Shown: positions 5,440-8,517 of the stretch, one piece after another | How positions within the stretch are numbered: position 1 is the stretch's first letter | Layout: every line of letters begins with the position of its first letter | Source of the DNA: Dinghuibacter sp035492835 | GTDB taxonomy: Bacteria; Bacteroidota; Bacteroidia; Chitinophagales; Chitinophagaceae | DNA: 8,517 nucleotides | Reading direction: 5' to 3' | Assembly (NCBI RefSeq): GCF_035492835.1 | Contig: NZ_DATJIY010000202.1 | Coordinates: 1 to 8,517 of the forward strand | The notes under the pieces: generated by a model | Database searches by the model: none | What the model was told of the DNA's origin: nothing | The model's input: only the letters and a program-made list of their open reading frames with translations | Program-made: the position numbers and the translations under genes

Positions 5440-6303
5440 TTATTTTTCCAAGAGGCCCATGATGTACTGGCCATACCCGCTTTTCAGGAGCGGCTGCGCG
5501 ATCTTAACCAGCTGCTCCCTGGAAATAAAGCCTTTCCGGTAAGCGATCTCTTCGATACACGCGATCTTGATGCCTTGACGTTGTTCGATCACCTGGACGA
5601 ACTGGGATGCCTGCATCAGGGAATCGAACGTGCCGGTGTCGAGCCAGGCCGTACCGCGGTCGAGAATCGAGACCTGGAGCTTGCCACGTTCCAGGTAGGT
5701 CTTGTTGACGTCGGTGATTTCGTATTCTCCACGGGGCGAAGGCTGCAGATTCCTGGCAATGCTCACCACCTCGTTATCATAAAAGTAAAGACCCGGAACC
5801 GCATAGCTGCTCTTGGGCTTGACGGGTTTTTCTTCGATGGAAACCGCTTTCATCTTGTCGTCGAAAGACACGACGCCATACCTTTCCGGATCACTTACGT
5901 GGTACGCATATACGATGCCGCCGTCGGGATTGGTATTGGCCGCCAGCAGTTTGCCCAGGCCGGCGCCGTAAAAGATGTTGTCGCCCAACACCAGGGCGAC
6001 CTTGTCCTTGCCGATAAACGATTCCCCGATGACGAAAGCCTGGGCCAGGCCATTGGGTACCGCCTGCTCCGCATACGTGAAGGAAAGCCCCAGGTTCGAA
6101 CCGTCACCCAGGAGCCGTTTGAACATCGGCAGGTCGTGGGGCGTGGAAATGATCAGGATTTCCTGTATACCGGCCAACATGAGAGTGGATAAGGGATAGT
6201 AGATCATAGGCTTATCGTACACCGGCATAATCTGTTTGCTGATGGCGTAGGTGATCGGATGAAGCCTCGTGCCGGAACCGCCGGCCAGTATGATTCCCTT
6301 CAT
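5440..6303 (-). CDS. rfbA: Glucose-1-phosphate thymidylyltransferase
   Basis: This 287-residue enzyme joins dTTP and glucose-1-phosphate to make dTDP-glucose, the first step towards dTDP-L-rhamnose. The nucleotidyltransferase signature LAGGSGTRLHP (6-16) is intact, followed by KQIMPVYDKPMIYYPLSTL (23-41), the metal-binding LGDNIFYG (106-113), EEKP (157-160), GLYFYD (171-176), GEYEITDVN (192-200) and GTAWLDTGT (217-225), all characteristic of RmlA/RfbA. Length matches the family. ATG 6303 is chosen because MKGIILAGG is the conserved N terminus; the longer frame upstream overlaps pit. The leader between pit and the ATG is very A-rich and has no Shine-Dalgarno sequence. The rest of the rhamnose pathway (rfbBCD) is not in the window; galE follows instead. 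Confidence 0.96.
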   Translation of the reverse strand: MKGIILAGGSGTRLHPITYAISKQIMPVYDKPMIYYPLSTLMLAGIQEILIISTPHDLPMFKRLLGDGSNLGLSFTYAEQAVPNGLAQAFVIGESFIGKDKVALVLGDNIFYGAGLGKLLAANTNPDGGIVYAYHVSDPERYGVVSFDDKMKAVSIEEKPVKPKSSYAVPGLYFYDNEVVSIARNLQPSPRGEYEITDVNKTYLERGKLQVSILDRGTAWLDTGTFDSLMQASQFVQVIEQRQGIKIACIEEIAYRKGFISREQLVKIAQPLLKSGYGQYIMGLLEK

Positions 6304-6335
6304 GCGTTTTTTCTTTTTTTGGCCCCGTAAGATAA

Positions 6336-7328
6336 CTAAAAAAACAGGTGCAGCAGCAAATAGATACCCGACGCCATCAGTGCGCTCACGGGGATGGTCA
6401 GTACCCATGCCCACAGCAGGTTAACGGTTACGCCCCAGCGTACCGCGGTCAGCCGTTTGGTGGCGCCGACCCCCATGATGGCGCCGGCGATGGTGTGGGT
6501 GGTGCTGACGGGTATGCCCAGCTGTTCGGTGAGGATCAGGGTGCTCGCTCCCGCCGTTTCGGCGCAGACGCCTTCCAGGGGCGTCACCTTCGTGATCCGG
6601 GTGCCCATGGTTTTGACGATTCGCCATCCGCCGCTCATTGTCCCAAGGGCTATCGCGGAGTAGCAGACGACGGGTACCCAGTTGGGCATATCGGCAATAT
6701 TGAATTTTACGCCGTTGTGATAGGCCAGCGCCACGGCGATCAGTCCCATGACCTTTTGGGCGTCGTTGCCTCCGTGCCCCAGGCTGAACGCCGCGGAGGA
6801 CGCCAACTGGAGCCGTCGGAACCATCGGTCGGCCTTATAAGGGTTTGCCTTCCGGCTGGTCCAGACCACCGCCAGGGTGATGAGGAACGCCAGTACCATG
6901 CCGATCAGCGGCGACAGGAAAATAAAAAGGACGGTCTTGGTGAGGTTGGCCATAATGACCACCTTCCACGAACCTACCTTGGCAAACGCCGCCCCTATAA
7001 AACCGCCGATAAGGGTATGCGAAGAGCTGGAGGGAATACCATACCACCAGGTCAGCAGGTTCCAGATGATCGCGGCGATGATTCCCGCCAGGATGACGTG
7101 GAGGTCGATGTATTGCTCATAGACCGTTTTGGCGATCGTATTGGCGACTTTATGGTCCCGGAAAATAAAAAAGGCGATGAAGTTGAACAACGCTGCCCAA
7201 ATCACTGCCTGCCAGGGCTTCAGCACTTTGGTCGAGACGATGGTGGCTATCGAGTTGGCGGAGTCGTGGAAGCCGTTGATGAAATCGAAAATAACCGCCA
7301 GGATTATGATAATGACCAAAAGGGTCAT
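6336..7328 (-). CDS. pit: Low-affinity inorganic phosphate transporter, Pit family
   Basis: This 330-residue inner-membrane permease imports phosphate, usually as a metal-phosphate complex driven by the proton gradient. It has about ten hydrophobic segments. The internal duplication typical of Pit proteins is easy to see: GFHDSANSIAT (19-29) matches HGGNDAQKVMG (185-195), and GIPSSSSHTLIGG (98-110) matches GIPVSTTHTIAGA (271-283). Residues 163-184 form the cytoplasmic connection between the halves. ATG 7328 is two bases after the stop of the DUF47 gene, pointing to translational coupling; the longer upstream frame would overlap that gene. Pairing of a short Pit with a DUF47 protein is common in bacteria. 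Sulfate transport has been reported for some relatives, but phosphate is by far the likeliest substrate. Confidence 0.96.
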   Translation of the reverse strand: MTLLVIIIILAVIFDFINGFHDSANSIATIVSTKVLKPWQAVIWAALFNFIAFFIFRDHKVANTIAKTVYEQYIDLHVILAGIIAAIIWNLLTWWYGIPSSSSHTLIGGFIGAAFAKVGSWKVVIMANLTKTVLFIFLSPLIGMVLAFLITLAVVWTSRKANPYKADRWFRRLQLASSAAFSLGHGGNDAQKVMGLIAVALAYHNGVKFNIADMPNWVPVVCYSAIALGTMSGGWRIVKTMGTRITKVTPLEGVCAETAGASTLILTEQLGIPVSTTHTIAGAIMGVGATKRLTAVRWGVTVNLLWAWVLTIPVSALMASGIYLLLHLFF

Positions 7329-7330
7329 GA

Positions 7331-7978
7331 TTATGCGTATTTGACGATGATGGACTCGATCACGTTGGCAACGTCTTCGCATTTGTCGGTGGCTATTTCC
7401 AGGACCTGGAAAATATCCCGTTTTTTGATGACCTCCTTGGCGTCATTCTCGGTCGCGAACAACCGCTGTATGCTCGTATCGTATACATCGTCCGCCTGGT
7501 TCTCGAGGCTGTTGATCCTGACCAGGGCGTCGGTGATCTTTCGCAGGTTTTTCATGTTGCGGAGCTCCAAAACGGCGTTTTGCAGCTCGGCGCATCCCTG
7601 GTTGATCAGGTCGGCCAGTTTTATAATCCCCGGATCGGATGGATCGACGCGATAGAAGTTGATTTTTTTCGCGGAAGAGAAGATGTTGTCGGCTACGTCA
7701 TCCAGCGCCGTCGCCAGGTAATGGATGTCCTCCCGGTCGAAGGGCGTGATAAAGTTCCGCCCCAGCTCCGTGAAAATGCGGTGGGTGAATTCGTCATTGA
7801 CGTGCTCCATGTCCTCCAGGTCCCGGATCAGTTGCTGCCTGGCGTCGAAATCGGGTTCGCCCACCACCACTACCAGTTTTTGCCCCATCTTCTGCACGTT
7901 GTGCGCCACCTCCTCGAACAAATTGTAAAACACCCGGTCTTTGGGCATGAATATTTTCGCAAAAGAATTGAAACCCAT
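7331..7978 (-). CDS. DUF47 / PhoU-like Pit accessory protein
   Basis: This 215-residue cytosolic all-helical protein belongs to the DUF47 (PhoU-like) family. Such proteins accompany Pit permeases and are thought to bind metals and modulate phosphate uptake. The start MGFNSFAKIFMPKDRVFYNLFEE is typical. Two repeated acidic E/DxxxD helices, characteristic of PhoU-like metal sites, are seen in LEDMEHVNDEF, ATALDDVADNIF (about 88-99), NSLENQADDVYD and ATDKCEDVANVIE. ATG 7978 is preferred over an in-frame TTG at 7987 because homology begins at MGFNS and the predicted transcription start lies close to the TTG. It is the first gene of the phosphate pair, two bases before pit, and is preceded by the best promoter in the window. 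Confidence 0.92.
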   Translation of the reverse strand: MGFNSFAKIFMPKDRVFYNLFEEVAHNVQKMGQKLVVVVGEPDFDARQQLIRDLEDMEHVNDEFTHRIFTELGRNFITPFDREDIHYLATALDDVADNIFSSAKKINFYRVDPSDPGIIKLADLINQGCAELQNAVLELRNMKNLRKITDALVRINSLENQADDVYDTSIQRLFATENDAKEVIKKRDIFQVLEIATDKCEDVANVIESIIVKYA

Positions 7979-7995
7979 GTCAGGCAAAATTTCCG

Positions 7996-8025
7996 CAAAA
8001 ATAGCCTTTGCGCTTCTTTTTACAA
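7996..8025 (-). promoter_or_regulatory. Bacteroidota-type promoter of the DUF47-pit genes
   Basis: On the minus strand TTG (8025-8023) is followed after exactly 19 bases by TATTTTTG (8003-7996), a full match to the TTG / TAnnTTTG layout of primary-sigma promoters in this phylum. Transcription would start near 7990, giving a leader of roughly 10 to 13 bases before ATG 7978. I saw no phosphate-regulon box around it. Confidence 0.75.
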
Positions 8026-8237
8026 TTATTTAATCCCCGGTTCAAGTTCCGGTAATACTAGTTGACTTTTTTTGTTGGCCCTCCCCCGGCTCAGCCCGTC
8101 TCTAATCCATATCCGCCCCACTATTTTGGTCCCTATAACCGTTCATAGTTTTCCTTAAGCAAGTATCCTCATGCCCGCCCCGTATTCCTACGGAGCGGTT
8201 GCATTTTAGGGATCGCCCGATTCGCCGGCAACGGGGC

Positions 8238-8261
8238 CCGGATTAAAGGATTCTAATCTGG
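8238..8261 (+). other. Stable hairpin in the gene-free region
   Basis: The arms CCGGATTA (8238-8245) and TAATCTGG (8254-8261) form eight pairs with one G-U wobble in plus-strand RNA, around the loop AAGGATTC. On the minus strand the wobble becomes an A-C mismatch, so plus-strand RNA is favoured. No T-run follows, so it is not an intrinsic terminator. Confidence 0.4.
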
Positions 8262-8335
8262 AGGGAGGGCTAAATACCTTTATGACCGGATGGTTACCCT
8301 AAAACGGGAAAAAAACCCTCCCCGCCCCCAAAAAA

Positions 8336-8393
8336 TTAGCATTTTATTTTATAGTGTATATCTACCTTAGCATTCGGAAATGCTGAAAGCTAA
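8336..8393. repeat. TTAGCATT direct repeat with 31-base period and inverted GCTAA copy
   Basis: TTAGCATT occurs at 8336-8343 and 8367-8374, offset by 31 bases, or about three helical turns. The second copy begins the hairpin AGCATT/AATGCT (8369-8384, loop CGGA), and an inverted GCTAA lies at 8389-8393. The spacing suits paired binding sites on one face of the DNA. The local AT-richness makes a chance match possible. Confidence 0.35.
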
Positions 8394-8480
8394 ATAACAA
8401 TTCGATCATATTCCCTTAAGAATGCCTTTAAACGATTGACCCAGTTTTGTACCAGCACAATAAAAACTTTTTAATTACGT

Positions 8481-8488
8481 TATCTTTA
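8481..8488 (+). promoter_or_regulatory. Candidate -7 element TATCTTTA for a gene right of the window
   Basis: TATCTTTA differs from TAnnTTTG only at the last base and lies in AT-rich DNA 30 bases from the window edge. No TTG was found at the usual upstream distance. It may serve a rightward gene starting beyond 8517. Confidence 0.25.
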
Positions 8489-8517
8489 CGGTTGATATAA
8501 AATCGTAATAAGATATT

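Larger units (their letters stand above)
8026..8517. other. Gene-free region with hairpins and AT-rich right end
   Basis: No open frame here is convincing; all are short and lack family similarity. The left part (about 8070-8330) is C-rich on the plus strand and contains several hairpins: CCGTA/TACGG (8180-8193), GCCCCG/CGGGGC (8177-8182 with 8232-8237), GTTGC/GCAAC (8198-8202 with 8228-8232) and an eight-pair stem at 8238-8261. The right part (8331-8517) is AT-rich with a repeated TTAGCATT and the promoter-like TATCTTTA (8481-8488), as expected upstream of a rightward gene beyond the window. Confidence 0.5.

Noticed and set aside
6348..7655. A 435-codon plus-strand open frame across pit and the DUF47 gene
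   Set aside because: It runs antisense to two strongly supported genes, is low-complexity Gly/Asp/Arg-rich, and matches no family. GC-rich third positions on the coding strand create such mirror frames.
8034..8056. tRNA T-arm-like GGTTCAAGTTCC
   Set aside because: The stem around the TTCAAGT loop does not pair properly and no acceptor, D or anticodon arm is present nearby; the upstream bases are the DUF47 promoter.
8398..8475. Short minus-strand frame reading VQNWVNRLKAFLRE
   Set aside because: Only about 26 codons between stops, no ATG start and no family I recognise. It could be a gene remnant but cannot be supported.

Overview
The window looks like chromosomal DNA of a Bacteroidota bacterium, most likely the Chitinophagaceae (an inference). 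The reasons are promoter elements of the TAnnTTTG type, mostly weak Shine-Dalgarno sequences, a transketolase encoded as a separate C-terminal half, a DUF47/Pit phosphate pair, and an ECF sigma factor linked to a large single-pass membrane protein and a small Spy/CpxP-like exported protein. Coding DNA is moderately GC-rich and several spacers are AT-rich. Eight protein genes can be supported; seven lie on the minus strand. No rRNA, tRNA, CRISPR array or insertion sequence was seen.

Layout. Bases 1-121 hold no gene I can assign, but end in a promoter-like element touching the start of a cytosolic metallo-beta-lactamase-fold hydrolase (128-874, plus strand). A 302-base AT-rich spacer (875-1176) separates it from a convergent three-gene minus-strand operon: ECF sigma factor (2648-3199), a putative anti-sigma membrane protein with four copies of a P-x-G-[YF]-F motif (1621-2613), and a secreted Spy/CpxP-like protein (1177-1599). 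This operon appears to end at a strong intrinsic terminator about 205 bases past its last stop codon.

Bases 3338-7978 carry five minus-strand genes, transcribed from high to low coordinates: DUF47/PhoU-like protein, Pit phosphate permease, glucose-1-phosphate thymidylyltransferase (RfbA), UDP-glucose 4-epimerase (GalE) and the transketolase C-terminal subunit. An intrinsic terminator follows at 3291-3320. A good Bacteroidota promoter (TTG, 19-base spacer, TATTTTTG) lies before the DUF47 gene. A second TAnnTTTG element lies before the transketolase gene, so these may not all share one transcript. Together the genes cover phosphate uptake, nucleotide-sugar supply for cell-surface polysaccharide, and pentose-phosphate metabolism.

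Bases 8026-8517 contain no convincing gene. They hold several hairpins, a C-rich tract and a repeated TTAGCATT element before an AT-rich end, and may be the control region of a gene beyond the window.

The best candidate for a poorly described system is the sigma factor / GYF-repeat membrane protein / Spy-like protein operon. It resembles in layout, though not in recognisable sequence, three-part ECF systems such as CnrYXH, and its long 3' untranslated region could release a small RNA.
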